Source of the DNA: Hemibagrus wyckioides
Taxonomy: Eukaryota > Chordata > Actinopteri > Siluriformes > Bagridae
Direction of reading: 5' to 3'
Length of the DNA stretch: 64,000 bases
Assembly (NCBI RefSeq): GCF_019097595.1
Contig: NC_080720.1
Span: forward strand, 31,984,352 to 32,048,351
Shown here: piece after piece, positions 20,216-34,894 of the stretch
Layout: every line of letters begins with the position of its first letter
Position numbering within the stretch: the stretch's first letter is position 1
Program-made: the position numbers and the translations under genes
The notes under the pieces: generated by a model
The model's input: the letters and a program-made list of their open reading frames with translations, nothing else
What the model was told of the DNA's origin: nothing
Database searches by the model: none

Positions 20216-20779
20216 TAAAAAAATAAAATAAAATGACCGCAGCTAACAAACAACGCTACAAGACAGAAAGTGTCCGCATCACAGCTGCTTTGGTGAAGAT
20301 GTGTTAATAAACTGGTGGAGATGAAACTCAAAAACTCAATCATTGCCCTAGTTTGTTCCTCATACAGTGTGACATCACAAATCCAGGTCACATGACCTCT
20401 GGCTTTTAAATGGAGGCTAACACTTTAATGCTTGGGTTATATACACTGCGCTGGACTTCATTTCCCTCACATCATTCTTTTAGATACCACAGTATTATAT
20501 ATGTTTATATGAATGATCCAGATGTGCCATGAACAGATGGTGTTGGAGAAACTAGCCTCTGATCTTCACTGGCTGGCTCAGAGTTGTGTTGAAAGTTGCT
20601 AGAATGTTTGGCACGAGGACTTATTGTTTTATTTGACAGTACGCGGGGGTAAAGGGCAGAAAGACAGGGATCCTGTTGTTTTTGATGCTCAGCCTTGTAA
20701 TCCCAGCGTGGGATAGAAGTGGTCTTACCAAGCATGACTCAGCCATCACACACTTTAGAACTCTGTGTGTGTATGAGTA

Positions 20780-21508
<729 letters not shown>

Positions 21509-21509
21509 C

Positions 21510-21552
<43 letters not shown>
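21510..21552. repeat. (GA)n tract at exon 5 acceptor
   Basis: About 40 bases of GA adjoining the exon 5 boundary; the sense strand is CU-rich and forms the polypyrimidine tract. Confidence 0.9.
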
Positions 21553-21555
<3 letters not shown>

Positions 21556-21846
21556 ATTGTTTAATGCCCTGCCCACTCATTTGGTGAAGATCCTTTTATT
21601 GTTCTGAAAAACTAATATTCATGAAAAAAAAAGAATTCTCAGAAGCAGAGTGTAAGATGATCAGATGATTTGGATCGAACCCTCAATGTAAAAAGCCAAC
21701 AAATGAAACTGACAACATTTATAAATCAGGCTGAAAAATGGATGGACTGACAGCTTAAGCATAAAAAAATTCATTTTGCCTAGAACTGCATGAACGCATG
21801 ATGTTGCATAAACCAGCCCTAAAAGAATGTTCATGTAGCTGAATAA

Positions 21847-22297
21847 ACAGCCCTGACCCGTCCTGCATTGTGTATCCTGACACCTTTCTATCAGAACCAG
21901 CATTAACTCCTTCAGCAATCTGAGCAACAGTAGCTCGTCTGTTGGATCGGATCACACGGGCCAGTCTTCACTCCCCAATGAGCCTTGACCGCCCATGACC
22001 GTCACCGGTTCACCACTGTTCCTTCCTTGGAACACTTTTGATAGATACTGACCACTGCAGACTGGGAACACCCCACAAGAGCTGCAGTTTTGGAGATGCT
22101 CTGATCCAGTGGTCTATCTGCCATCACAATTTGGCCCTTTTGGTCAAACTTGCTCAAATCCTTACACTTGTCCATTTTTCCTGCTTCTAACATCAACTTT
22201 GAGGACAAAATGTTGACTTGCTGCCTAATATATCCCACCCACTAACAGGTGCCATGATGAGGAGATCATCAGTCTTATTCACTTCACCTCTCACTGC
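21847..22297. mobile_element. Tc1-like deletion derivative, truncated, copy C
   Basis: Same family as the elements at 7607 and 20780. The minus strand shows [20 protein letters not shown] and IRSNRRATVAQIAEGVNAGS in separate frames. Both terminal repeats are missing. It lies in intron 4. Confidence 0.75.
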
Positions 22298-22865
22298 TCT
22301 GATCGAAACATCTGGTGTCAGAAAGGTCATAGGGTCAGTAGTTGCTTTTTCCCCCCGGGCATTTATTCTTTTTTGATTACTTGTACGTTAGAAGGCGATT
22401 GGTGTGATTACACGTGAATATTCGCTCTACAGAATGTACACCATGTACAGCACATCCCTTCGGAAAGCAGTTTCAGTAATGGTCTCTAAATCCGACTCCA
22501 TACCTGCATTTAACAGCGTCCAGATGTGCTGGAATCACCTGAGAGCGCCGGCATCAACACGAGAGAGCTCCTCCTGCCTTGTCACACGGTGAGGAGAGAT
22601 GTGGGTGTGCTAAATAAGAAACGTTCCCCTTGTTCTCATCCGCAGAAGATCTAGCCCTAGATCCAGTTCTGTCCTCTCTCTGTGCCTATCTCTATATAGG
22701 TCAGAGTGATGGGTTTTGTGTGTGTGTGTGTGTGTAATCAGTGTACTGGAGCTCTGGTCTCCTGAGAACAGCCGCCTGCCAGCAGTCCACTGATGAAGGA
22801 CTCTCATCTCTCCACCCACTTCAAACGTGCACTCATACTGTGTACACAAACACACAATCCCTCTC

Positions 22866-22867
22866 TC

Positions 22868-22913
<46 letters not shown>
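22866..22913. repeat. (CA)n microsatellite
   Basis: About 24 CA units in intron 4. A TG tract lies near 22718-22734 and a further CA tract at 23499-23518. Confidence 0.9.
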
Positions 22914-22915
<2 letters not shown>

Positions 22916-23649
22916 ATCCCTCCCCAACAGCTAAATGCCCTTCGCCCAGTCAGATGGAGAGTGATGCACCTGCTCCGTGATGGTTCCTCCACCCGTTCCG
23001 GCATCTTTCATCTTTATGAAGACAATCTGTGCTAGTCGCGCACGCCGCCGAAATCTTTCCTGTGCGCAAATCTGAGCATGGATAACGATTCTTCCGCGCC
23101 GTGCTCGTTAATAAACAGCCTATACATCAGCACGGTGTATCAACAGATGATTCACGACACAATACCCGGGCCAAACACAAACACACGATGCGGTCATTAA
23201 TATGCAAATGCGTCTCATTCGACTAGTGGCGAAAAAAAAAAACAAGTCAGAGATGTAGCTATTTTATGAGATTTATGAAAAGTGTGGAGCATTTTTAGTA
23301 AAAGAAGTTGTGCTCAGAAAAGGGCAGAGTCAGAGTCCATGTGTATAAATAATCAGAATGTGGATATTCAGGGGAAAGATTTTGCAGCATGACACAGGAG
23401 CCAGGAATAACCGCGAGCGTTTTTTGGGGTTTTTTTCTTGGGCACATTGATCCATAAAATGCAATATAAGCCTCTTAGCACTGATTTAGATCCCTCTCAC
23501 ACACACACACACACACACGAAACCATAAAAGAGCCAGTCTGAGTGCTACGCTGATTACGAGACTGTAACTCATAACTAATGTGAAAAAAATTCCCCGAAC
23601 CACGTATAAAGTTGAATGTGTGAATGCTTAAATAAACATTATGACGTAA

Positions 23650-23762
23650 TGACGGTGTGTGTCACGTAGCTATGACCGTGTGTGTCATGTCACTATGACG
23701 GTGTGTGTCATGTCACTATGACGGTGTGTGTCATGTCACTATGACCGTGTGTGTCACATCGC
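23650..23762. repeat. 23-bp tandem repeat
   Basis: Four to five copies of GTGTGTGTCATGTCACTATG plus ACG/ACC, in intron 4. Confidence 0.85.
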
Positions 23763-23857
23763 ATTTCTGATCCAGTGACGTAAAAACTCGCTGTGAGAAA
23801 ACATTCACATGTTAAAACTTAACAACAGCAAAGTTATAAATCAGCTCGGTGTGTTCA

Positions 23858-24127
<270 letters not shown>

Positions 24128-24155
24128 CTACAAGTTACAGGTACTAGAGACAGCG

Positions 24156-24196
<41 letters not shown>

Positions 24197-24486
24197 CATT
24201 GTAATATTTCTATTAGAATTCTCTGCAGCGTCCCGACTTACCGAGATCCCCACAGCTACTGGAGCTCCTCTCCTCTCTCTGTTTCTCTCACAATCACTCC
24301 CTCGATCACAGAGCCTTCCTTCCTCTCTCTCTCTCTCTCTCTCTCCTCACTTTCTGGTCTCCCTAAACCGGCACACCCTCCCTCCCTCCCTCCCTCTCTT
24401 CTCCCTCGCTCTCCCTCTATCTCCGTTCCGTTCGTCCAGCTGGATTAAAGATGTAGAAGCTACACTGACTATGTACCTAGATCACC

Positions 24487-24536
<50 letters not shown>

Positions 24537-24601
24537 TTTTCTTCCCTCACGATGAGAGGACGGGCTCTGAATGTGAATGAGCCGTATTCTGGTTCGCTGC
24601 A

Positions 24602-24885
<284 letters not shown>

Positions 24886-24949
24886 ATAACACCACACTGG
24901 TTGCATGTCGGCTGTGCAACAGCTGTGTGTGCTTCCATGATACTGTTCC

Positions 24950-25550
24950 TCTCGTCATCTTCCTCTCATCTCCCTGTCCATCTCTCTTTATCTCCCTGTC
25001 CACCTCTCTGTCCATCTCCCTATCCATCTTCCTTCTCCATCTCTCCATCTATCTCTTTCTATCTCTCTCTCTCCATCTATTTCCATCTCTCTGTCTATCT
25101 CTCTCCATCTCTCTGTCCATCTCTCTCTCTATCTCCCTGTCCATCTTCCTTTCCATCTCTCTCCATCTATTTCCATCTCTCTGCCTATCTCTCTCTCTAT
25201 CTCTTTCTATCTCTCCATCCAACTCTTTCCATCTCTCTCTCTATCTCTTTCCATCTCTCTCTCCATCTCTTTCCACCTCTCTGTCCATCTCTCCATCTCA
25301 CTATGCATGTCTCACTTTTAGTCTGTCCTCCTTTTCCAACTCTCTCTGTCCATCACTCTCATTTTAACTGCCTCACTGAACATCTCACTATTAGTCTGTC
25401 CCTCTCTCCATGTCTCTCTCTCATCACGCTCTCTCTCTCGCTCTTTCTGTGTGTCTCACGATTTCTTTGACTTCTGTCTTCCTGTCTTTTTCCAATACTC
25501 TCTCCCTTCTCCCTCTATTCCTCTCTGTCCATCTCTCTGTCCCCTCTCGT
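24950..25550. repeat. CCATCTCTCTGT-type pyrimidine repeat, block 1
   Basis: About 600 bases of imperfect CCATCTCTCTGTCTATCTC units, in intron 3. The sense RNA is GA-rich. Confidence 0.88.
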
Positions 25551-26850
25551 CACGGACATCCATCCCATCACTCAGGCTGTTCACACCTCCTCACGTCTTC
25601 ATTTATTGATGCAGTTGGGCAGATTTGCTGAGATTTACACTGAGAGTAAAATCTGATCTCAGGACAACAGCATGTACTCCTCCAGGGATTAATGCGCAGT
25701 TAATAATCCTAACATTACAGAAGGTTTTTATAAAAACGGCTAATAATGAGTAATACATCCTTTATTACACTGTAATAAGAAATAAATCGATTTAAACTGG
25801 AGGAGACGACTTGTTAGCCTCAGTTACTCAATGGATCTTTTAAACACTGTGAGGAAATCAGCCCTCTTCCGTATACATGACCTCACAGACACCCAGGATT
25901 GGCCGGTGTCCATGTGATTGACAGGGGAGTGACAGTATGCCCCTCCCACCTGGCCATGACTCCAGGCTTATGGATCTCTGTAGAGCTTTTCTGTTGCTTC
26001 ACTTAACCCGAACCGGACGTGACGTCCGGCAGACCGGCTAGCTGAATTAAAACCCGTGAATGTATTTAGAGCGCGAGGGCAACGTACGAGTGCCAGCTCT
26101 CTGCAGATGTCCACTTTCTCTCGTTTGTCTACGCCTGCCAAAGAAGACAGACCTCCCAGAGAGCCCGAGCCTCCTGCTCAGATTGCGCGTGTACGCCGAG
26201 CTAGTTCCTATCCGCACGCCAAACTCGACTACAGACACACTAGGTGTATTTCACGTGTCCTATATAAGCAGTCTTTATCTCTTTATTAGATTTTTTAATC
26301 CGTCCATCCTGTTCATCTTCACTCTTCCTCTTCTTAACACTGCAATCTATTTGCATGATCAAAATCTGCTCCTGTCACCCCCCCCCTCCATCCCTCGCTC
26401 ACTCGCTCCACGTCATGCCCTCGCTCACTCCTTCTCACACAAAAAAAAGGAGAAGACAAAATCTAATTCTTTAAAAAGAAAAAGAAACCCATCAGTCTTC
26501 AAAGGTGACCATGAAGATTTTTGAAATATGGAATGAAGGATGAATCCATGAGAGACAGAAGGAAGGAGGATAAAGTAATAAAGTGGAAGGATAAATCTGA
26601 GAGAGCGAGGGAAAAAAAAACGAGAAAACGGCAGTCTGGAAGCATGCAGGGACATCTGTTATCACAGTATCCGCGTCCAGGAGAAGAGCTAACGCTACCC
26701 GCTTGCTAACAGGACCACGGTTCTCCTGTCATGTCACGAATGCTGTAAAGAGCATGAGATGCTCTGGAGAAGAACCTGTGTGTGTGTGTGTGTCTGAACA
26801 CTGCGGCTTCTCTAAATGGAGCAATGAGGTCCGTCATGTTTCTGCAAGAA
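25551..26850. other. Intron 3 unique segment
   Basis: No gene was recognised. The stretch 25980-26300 is moderately GC-rich; several short frames are open there but have no recognisable motifs. Confidence 0.5.
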
Positions 26851-26857
26851 GAGAATT

Positions 26858-26940
26858 CCATCATCCTGGTCTGACCATCATCATCCTGGTCTGACCATCA
26901 TCATCCTGGTCTGACCATCATCATCCTGGTCTGACCATCA
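26858..26940. repeat. 20-bp tandem repeat
   Basis: Four copies of TCATCCTGGTCTGACCATCA, in intron 3, directly followed by a Tc1-like remnant. Confidence 0.92.
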
Positions 26941-27110
26941 CAAACTAAACCATCACGACATCACTTCCAGCACAACAATGCCACTGTGCACAGAGCTTCA
27001 TGAGAACATGGTGTGGAGGTGAAGGTGGAAGAAAGTGGAGGAACCGGAGTGTCCTGCACAGAGCCCTAACTCTGACTGACCACCTTTGGGATGAACTGGA
27101 CCTGAAGTCT
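26941..27110 (+). mobile_element. Tc1-like remnant
   Basis: It resembles the transposase 3' region of a Tc1-like family (CCAGCACAACAATGCCACTG; GAACCGGAGTGTCCTGCACA; CACCTTTGGGATGAACTGG). No frame is intact. Confidence 0.65.
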
Positions 27111-27197
27111 CCTCACCATCCCAACATCTCACTGAAGAAAAAAATTATCTATAACTCACAGACTCACTGCTAGTCTGTTTCTTCTGCCAGCTTACTC

Positions 27198-27935
27198 TCA
27201 TCTCTCTGTCCATCTCTCCGTAAATCTGTCCATCTCTCTGTCCATCTCTCCATAAATCTCTGTCCATCTCCCTGTCCATCTCTCCATAAATCTCTGTCCA
27301 TCTCCCTGTCCATCCCTCCATAAATCTCTGTCCATCTCTAAATAAATCTCTGTCAATCTCCCTGTCCATCTCTCTCTCTCTTCATCTCTGTCAATATGTC
27401 TCTCCATCTCTCTGTCCACCTCTCTGTCCATCCATTTCCATCTCTCTGTCAATCTCTCTCCATCTATTTCCATCTCTCCGTCAATCTCTCTCCATCTATT
27501 TCTATCTCTCTGTCAATCTCTCTCCATTCCTACGTCCACCTCTCTGTCAATCACTCTCTAAATCTCTCCATCCATTTCTCTCCATCTCTCTCTCAATCTA
27601 TTTCCATCTCTCTGTCTATCTCTCTCCATCTCTCTCTCCATCTCTAAGTCCATCTCTCTCTTCATCTCTCCATCTATTTCCATCTCTCTGTCTATCTCTC
27701 TCCATCTCTCTTTCCATTTCCTTCATCTATTTCCATCTCTGTCAATCTCTGACCATCTCTCTATCCATCTCCCTGTCCATCTCTCTGTCCGACTATTTCA
27801 ATCTTTCTGTCAATCTCTCTCCATTTCTCTCTCCATCTCTCTGTCCATCTCTCCGTCCATCTCCCTGTCCCTCTCCCTGTCCATCTATTTCCATCTCTCT
27901 GTCAATCTCTCTCCATCTCTCTCTCCATCTCTCCA
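27198..27935. repeat. CCATCTCTCTGT-type pyrimidine repeat, block 2
   Basis: About 740 bases of the same imperfect CCATCTCTCTGTCAATCTC units as block 1, separated from it by 1.65 kb. A TTTC tetranucleotide tract follows at 28028-28073. Confidence 0.88.
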
Positions 27936-28027
27936 ACCTGCTGATGGTTAGCACATGTCCCTGAAGTGGCGTAATCGCAGAATGCCTCAGATACCAGTTA
28001 AAAATAGAAACAATACCAAGCTGATGT

Positions 28028-28071
<44 letters not shown>

Positions 28072-28073
28072 TC

Positions 28074-28529
28074 CTCACTTCATATTTAACAAACATGACG
28101 TGTTAGGAAAAAAAAGAGCAACCAGTAAAAATCTACTATAACTCAGACTCTGTGTACGTTCACATCTACATACGTTAGCATAAAACTGCCCTCCTGTCAT
28201 TAATCCGCTCTCCGTTAGCTTTGGACGCTTTAAAGGAACGCTCTCGGTCCGCGCCTGCTGGACCGACGCTGCCGTTTTACAGTAACAGTAACTTTTCCTC
28301 TGAATATGACAAGTAAATTACAGGCTTGTCAATCCCAGGGTTATTTTTTGCATCTGATGGTAGAAACATGCGCAGAGCGTCAGGAGGAACAATCGCTGCA
28401 ACGCTGAGAGCAGTGTTAGCATTAATGAGGAATTTCAGAAGGCTTTAGCGGGAGCGTGATGAAGGAACGCCACTGCATAAATGATCAGCGCTCGTTAGGA
28501 CTGAATCATCGGGACGAGGTGAAGAGGAC

Positions 28530-28580
<51 letters not shown>

Positions 28581-30536
28581 GGAAAATGCCGGTCATTGCC
28601 CCGAGCTAAATGACACTGAGCGTTGCCATGGCGACAGATTGGTTATACTAGTGAATGTTTGGATTTTAATTTTAGGGGTTTTTTTTCTTTCTATCAAAGC
28701 ATTGTGTCATTTAGGACTCGTCCAACAACTCCCCACTGACCTTCACAACTCCCCACTGACCTTCACAACTCCCCACTGACCTTCATAACACTGTCAGTAT
28801 AATTGTCAGTGGAACACAACGCCACATTGTTGGGGCATTAAGAACTCTTTCTCAAACCGGGGCATCTACTGCACTACACCTACAGACTGAACACCGGGTC
28901 TGGATGGTGGAAGGAAGCATCTAGAAAGAACCTCTGAACAATGACCATCAAAACCACTGTACAGCAGATCCAGAAGCTGCAACACCAGAGACACCAAACA
29001 TTCCATCTGATTTCTTTCTCCTACTGAGAAAAATACCCCACACTCAAATACCCCACACTGATCTTCCCCACATCAACCTACCCCACAATTAACCCCACGA
29101 TTAACCCCACAGTCGGTTACTCCATCACATTTTGTCAGAGTTCAGTGTGAGTTTTATTTTTACTTCATGGGAGCATCATCAGACCCATGTGACAGTTTAT
29201 CAGGACTGGATAAAGTCTAGTTATTAGACCTGTTTAACCTAGTTAACTAGAATTAACCAGGATTTCCAAGCATTATAGCACAGGACTGGAGCTTTACTGC
29301 TGCTGATGGGCTAGGTAATCTTCTTTAAAGAAGTCTTCAGAGTATTAGCCTGTATCTGAAGTATGAGCCATGGTGACTGTAGGGAAAGCGGTGCATGATT
29401 CTGTCAGTTCATCCTCCTGGTGTCATTTATGGCCTGTTAGAAAAGTCAGACAATGTTTTGGTCAATTGCACACGTTCAGGACACAAAACAATTCTAAAAT
29501 TCGATAAGGTTTCATTAAAGAAGCTGAATCATGCAGCAAAGTCAAAGCCATTCATAACTGAACAAATCAGCAGCTATTTATAGTAAAAGAACATGAGAAG
29601 AGAACAGCGAGGTCTGGCATTTGAAGAAAAAAATAAATAAAATGTTCCTGTGATTTAAATGTCATTTAAGCGGAACTGAAGAGAATCAGACTGGACACAC
29701 AGGCAGCAGTCCGGTCACACGGTCTCGGATTCACACCGTTCACATGATCAGACGTTTGTCTCTGTTAAATAAGATTTTTTTTAAATCTCATTAAAGCGCT
29801 GGCACTAATCTCAGAGCTGCACTTATAGAAAATCTAATCAACATCTCCTGACCAATCAGGCACAGGGATCGGTCATCACGTCTTCACACGATCGTGATTA
29901 GTTGATTATTATCGGTTTGTGCGTCTCTACTGAGACATCCTTCAATCCAGCAGAAGTGCTGGAAAGCAGGAAGATGACTTATGACATCACACAGTGGATT
30001 TCCGTGCACTCGGGAAACCTCGGAATAAATATGTATCCGATAATTGTTGGCCTTTGACCTGTGGAGGTCACCATGGTGACCGAGAGCGTGTCCTGAGTCT
30101 GGTTAAAGAAATCCTCTCCTAATCATTCAAATAAAAGAACGGAGGAAATAAAGAGTGAGTTTGAGCGCTCTGGAGTCACCCGAGGAGCCCAAATCAGGTC
30201 GATGTTGAATATTGGGAAATGACAGGCGGAATACGCCGGCTTATGAAGGATGGTGTGTAATTTTATGAAAGGGCAGAGCATGGGCTAGAGCTCCTGAAAT
30301 AGAACGTCCGAAGAGCGAGTCCAAGAACAACATCACGCTTACAGATAGGAGAGACTTAAAGACAAGAACACATGTCTCAACCTGTGTGTGTGTGTGTGTT
30401 TTTAAGGAATTCTGAGGGTCACTGGTTACAGGTGTGGCACGCACACACACACACACACACACACAAGATCTGCTGCCCCTGTTTCCATCTAAGTTTATAC
30501 ACAAATAATAGAAGATTGTATGAGACGAAACAAGTG
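28074..30536. other. Intron 3 segment between arrays
   Basis: Contains a GA tract (28533-28576), three copies of a 20-bp unit ACTCCCCACTGACCTTCACA (28727-28785) and otherwise unique sequence. No coding or RNA gene was recognised. Confidence 0.5.
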
Positions 30537-30579
<43 letters not shown>

Positions 30580-33500
30580 GAGCATGTCAGACAGACAGAG
30601 AGCATGAGAGACAGTCAGAGAGCATGTCAGACAGACAGACAGAGAGAGAGAGCAGGAGAAAGAGAGACAAACAAACAGAGAGCATGAGAAACAGGGAGCA
30701 TGAGAAACAGACAGAGAACATGAGAGACAGACAGAGCCTGAGAGACAGAGAGAGAGCATGTGAGACAGAGAGCATGAGAGAGAGAGAGACGGATGAGCAA
30801 TGAGAGACAGACAGAGAGCATGAGAGACAGACAGAGAGCATGAGAGAAAGAGAGCATGAGAGACAGACAGAGAACATGAGAAACAGACAGAGAGCATGAG
30901 AGACAGACAGAGAGAGCATGAGAGAGAGAGACAGACAGATGAGCATGAGAGACAGACAGAGAGAGCATGAGAGAGAGAGACAGACAGATGAGCATGAGAG
31001 ACAGACAGAGAGCATGAGAGACATACAGAGAGCATGAGAGACAGACAGAGTATGAGAGACAGACAGAGTATGAGAGACAGACAAAGAATGAGAAACAGAG
31101 AGCATGAGAGACAGACAGAGAGCATGAGAAACAGACAGAGCATGAGAAACAGACAGAGAGCATGAGAGACAGACAGAGAGCATGAGAGACAGACAGAGAG
31201 CATGAGAGACAGACAGAGAGCATGAGAAACAGACAGAGAGCATGAGAGACAGACAGAGAGCATGAGAGACAGACAGAGAGCATGAGAGACAGACAGAGAG
31301 CATGAGAGACAGACAGAGAGCGCATGAGAGAGAGAGACAGACAGATGAGCATGAGAGACAGACAGAGAGCATGAGAGACAGACAGAGAGCATGAGAGACA
31401 GACAGAGCATGAGAGACAGACAGAGAGCATGAGAAACAGACAGAGAGCATGAGAGACAGACAGAGAGCATGAGAGACAGACAGAGAGCATGAGAGACAGA
31501 CAGAGCCTGAGAGACAGAGAGAGAGCATGTGAGACAGAGAGCCTGAGAGACAGAGAGCATGAGAGAGAGAGAGACAGATGAGCAATGAGAGACAGACAGA
31601 GAGCATGAGAGACAGACAGAGAGCATGAGAGAAAGAGAGCATGAGAGACAGACAGAGAACATGAGAAACAGACAGAGAGCATGAGAGACAGACAGAGAGA
31701 GCATGAGAGAGAGAGACAGACAGATGAGCATGAGAGACAGACAGAGAGAGCATGAGAGAGAGAGACAGACAGATGAGCATGAGAGACAGACAGAGAGCAT
31801 GAGAGACATACAGAGAGCATGAGAGACAGACAGAGTATGAGAGACAGACAGAGTATGAGAGACAGACAAAGAATGAGAAACAGAGAGCATGAGAGACAGA
31901 CAGAGAGCATGAGAAACAGACAGAGCATGAGAGACAGACAGAGAGCATGAGAGACAGACAGAGAGCATGAGAGACAGACAGAGAGCATGAGAGACAGACA
32001 GAGCATGAGAGACAGACAGAGAGCATGAGAAACAGACAGAGAGCATGAGAGACAGACAGAGAGCATGAGAGACAGACAGAGAGCATGAGAGACAGACAGA
32101 GAGCATGAGAGACAGACAGAGAGCATGAGAGACAGACAGAGAGCGCATGAGAGAGAGAGACAGACAGATGAGCATGAGAGACAGACAGACAGAGAGCATG
32201 AGAGACAGACAGAGAGCATGAGAGACAGACAGAGAGCATGAGAGACAGACAGAGAGCATGAGAGACAGACAGAGAGCATGAGAGACAGACAGAGAGTATG
32301 AGAGACAGACAAAGAATGAGAAACAGAGAGCATGAGAGACAGACAGAGTATGACAGACAGACAAAGAATGAGAAACAGAGAGCATGAGAGACAGACGGAG
32401 AGCATGAGAGACAGACAGAGAGAGCATGAGAGAGAGAGACAGACAGATGAGCATGAGAGACAGACAGAGAGCATGAGAGACAGACAGAGTATGAGACACA
32501 GACAAAGAATGAGAAACAGAGAGCATGAGAGACAGACAGAGAGCATGAGAGACAGACAGAGAGAGCATGAGAGAGAGAGACAGACAGAGAGCATGAGAGA
32601 CAGACAGAGAGAACATGAGAGAGAGAGACAGACAGATGAGCATGAGAGACAGACAGAGAGCATGAGAGAGAGAGACAGACAGAGAGCACATGAGAGAGAG
32701 AGACAGACAGATGAGCATGAGAGACAGACAGAGAGCATGAGAGACAGACAGAGCATGAGAGACAGACAGAGCATGAGAGACAGACAGAGCATGAGAGACA
32801 GACAGAGAGCATGAGAGACAGACAGAGAGCATGAGAGACAGACAGAGAGCATGAGAGACAGACAGAGAGAGCATGAGAGAGAGAGACAGACAGATGAGCA
32901 TGAGAGACAGACAGACAGAGAGCATGAGAGACAGACAGAGAGCATGAGAGACAGACAGAGAGCATGAGAGACAGACAGAGAGCATGAGAGACAGACAGAG
33001 AGTATGAGAGACAGACAAAGAATGAGAAACAGAGAGCATGAGAGACAGACAGAGTATGACAGACAGACAAAGAATGAGAAACAGAGAGCATGAGAGACAG
33101 ACGGAGAGCATGAGAGACAGACAGAGAGAGCATGAGAGAGAGAGACAGAGAGCATGAGAGACAGACAGAGTATGAGACACAGACAAAGAATGAGAAACAG
33201 AGAGCATGAGAGACAGACAGAGAGCATGAGAGACAGACAGAGAGCATGAGAGACAGACAGAGAGAGCATGAGAGAGAGAGACAGACAGAGAGCATGAGAG
33301 ACAGACAGAGAGAACATGAGAGACAGACAGAGAGCATGAGAGAGAGAGACAGACAGAGAGCACATGAGAGAGAGAGACAGACAGATGAGCATGAGAGACA
33401 GACAGAGAGCATGAGAGACATACAGAGAGCATGAGAGACAGACAGAGCATGAGAAACAGACAGAGAGCATGAGAGACAGACAGAGAGCATGAGAGACAGA

Positions 33501-34430
33501 CAGAGAGCATGAGAGACAGACAGAGCATGAGAGACAGACAGAGAGCATGAGAGACAGACAGAGAGAGCATGAGAGAGAGAGACAGACAGATGAGCATGAG
33601 AGACAGACAGACAGAGAGCATGAGAGACAGACAGAGAGCATGAGAGACAGACAGAGAGCATGAGAGACAGACAGAGAGCATGAGAGACAGACAGAGAGTA
33701 TGAGAGACAGACAAAGAATGAGAAACAGAGAGCATGAGAGACAGACAGAGAGCATGAGAGACAGACAGAGAGCATGAGAGACAGAGAGAGCGCATGAGAG
33801 ACAGACAGAGAGCATGAGAGACAGACAAAGAATGAGAAACAGAGAGCATGAGAGACAGACAGAGAGCATGAGAGACAGAGAGAGAGCATGAGAGACAGAG
33901 AGAGAGCGCATGAGAGACAGAGAGAGAGCATGAGAGACAGACAGAGAGCATGAGAGACAGAGAGAGAGCGCATGAGAGACAGAGAGAGAGCATGAGAGAC
34001 AGAGAAAGAGCGCATGAGAGACAGAGAAAGAGCGCATGAGAGACAGAGAGAGAGCATGAGAGACAGAGAGAGAGCGCATGAGAGACAGAGAGAGAGCGCA
34101 TGAGAGACAGAGAGAGAGCATGAGAGACAGAGAGAGAGTGCATGAGAGACAGAGAGAGAGCATGAGAGACAGAGAGAGAGCGCATGAGAGACAGACAGAG
34201 AGCATGAGAGACAGAGAGAGAGCATGAGAGACAGAGAGAGAGCGCATGAGAGACAGAGAGAGAGCGCATGAGAGACAGAGAGAGAGCATGAGAGACAGAG
34301 AGAGAGCGCATGAGAGACAGAGAGAGAGCATGAGAGACAGAGAGAGAGCGCATGAGAGACAGACAGAGAGCATGAGAGACAGAGAGAGAGCATGAGAGAC
34401 AGAGAGAGAGCGCATGAGAGACAGACAGAC
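30537..34430. repeat. 3.9 kb satellite of a 20-bp unit (intron 3)
   Basis: About 195 units of GAGAGACAGACAGAGAGCAT and variants on the plus strand. Higher-order structure is visible: a marker block with GAGCCTGAGAGACAG recurs about 770 bases apart (30736 and 31505), and a block with GACAGATGAGCATGAGAGAC plus a doubled GACA recurs near 32163, 32888 and 33585. The right end (33780-34430) is a distinct subfamily with GAGAGAGAGCGCATGAGAGA. The minus strand lacks stop codons in all three frames; because 20 is not a multiple of three, each frame reads the same 20-residue Ser/Leu/Cys-rich cycle. It is not a protein gene. Confidence 0.97.
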
Positions 34431-34741
34431 AATCCAAAAAGTCTTTAATCTTATACTCTACATCATACAGTGAGATTTAAGAGTTAGAAACAGAAACTTT
34501 ATTTCCTCCACCCCTCCATCACTCCACCCCTCCATCTCTCTCTTTTAACATGAAACATTCAAAACATCAACATCACAGTGAGCTGGTCATCTTCATGTAA
34601 CCATGGATACAGTATCACTCTGTCCTAGACTGCTTACTCACTTTGTGTTTATTTTCTTTCCCAAATATGAAAAAGTCTCTCTTATTAAGGCACTGGGATT
34701 CTCTCTGGAGTGGAATCGCCTCACTCCATCTCCACGATGAC

Positions 34742-34858
34742 AGAGGTTTATACACACAGAGGTTTATACACACAGAGGTTTATACACACAGAGGTTTATA
34801 CACACAGAGGTTTATACACACAGAGGTTTATACACACAGAGGTTTATACACACAGAAG
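34742..34858. repeat. 16-bp tandem repeat beside exon 3
   Basis: Seven perfect copies of AGAGGTTTATACACAC plus a partial one, ending about 40 bases from exon 3. Confidence 0.93.
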
Positions 34859-34894
34859 GTTCGGCTTGTGAAAAGAGAAAGAGGAAGTGCTCAC

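Noticed and set aside
30537..34430. Possible CRISPR-like array
   Set aside because: There are no unique spacers between repeats, the unit is simple GA/CA-rich satellite, and the context is a vertebrate intron.
30241..34437. Minus-strand frames of 1262 to 1398 residues (SHALCLSLMLSV-type)
   Set aside because: A 20-bp satellite read in all three frames; every frame gives the same cycle, which shows it is not selected coding sequence.
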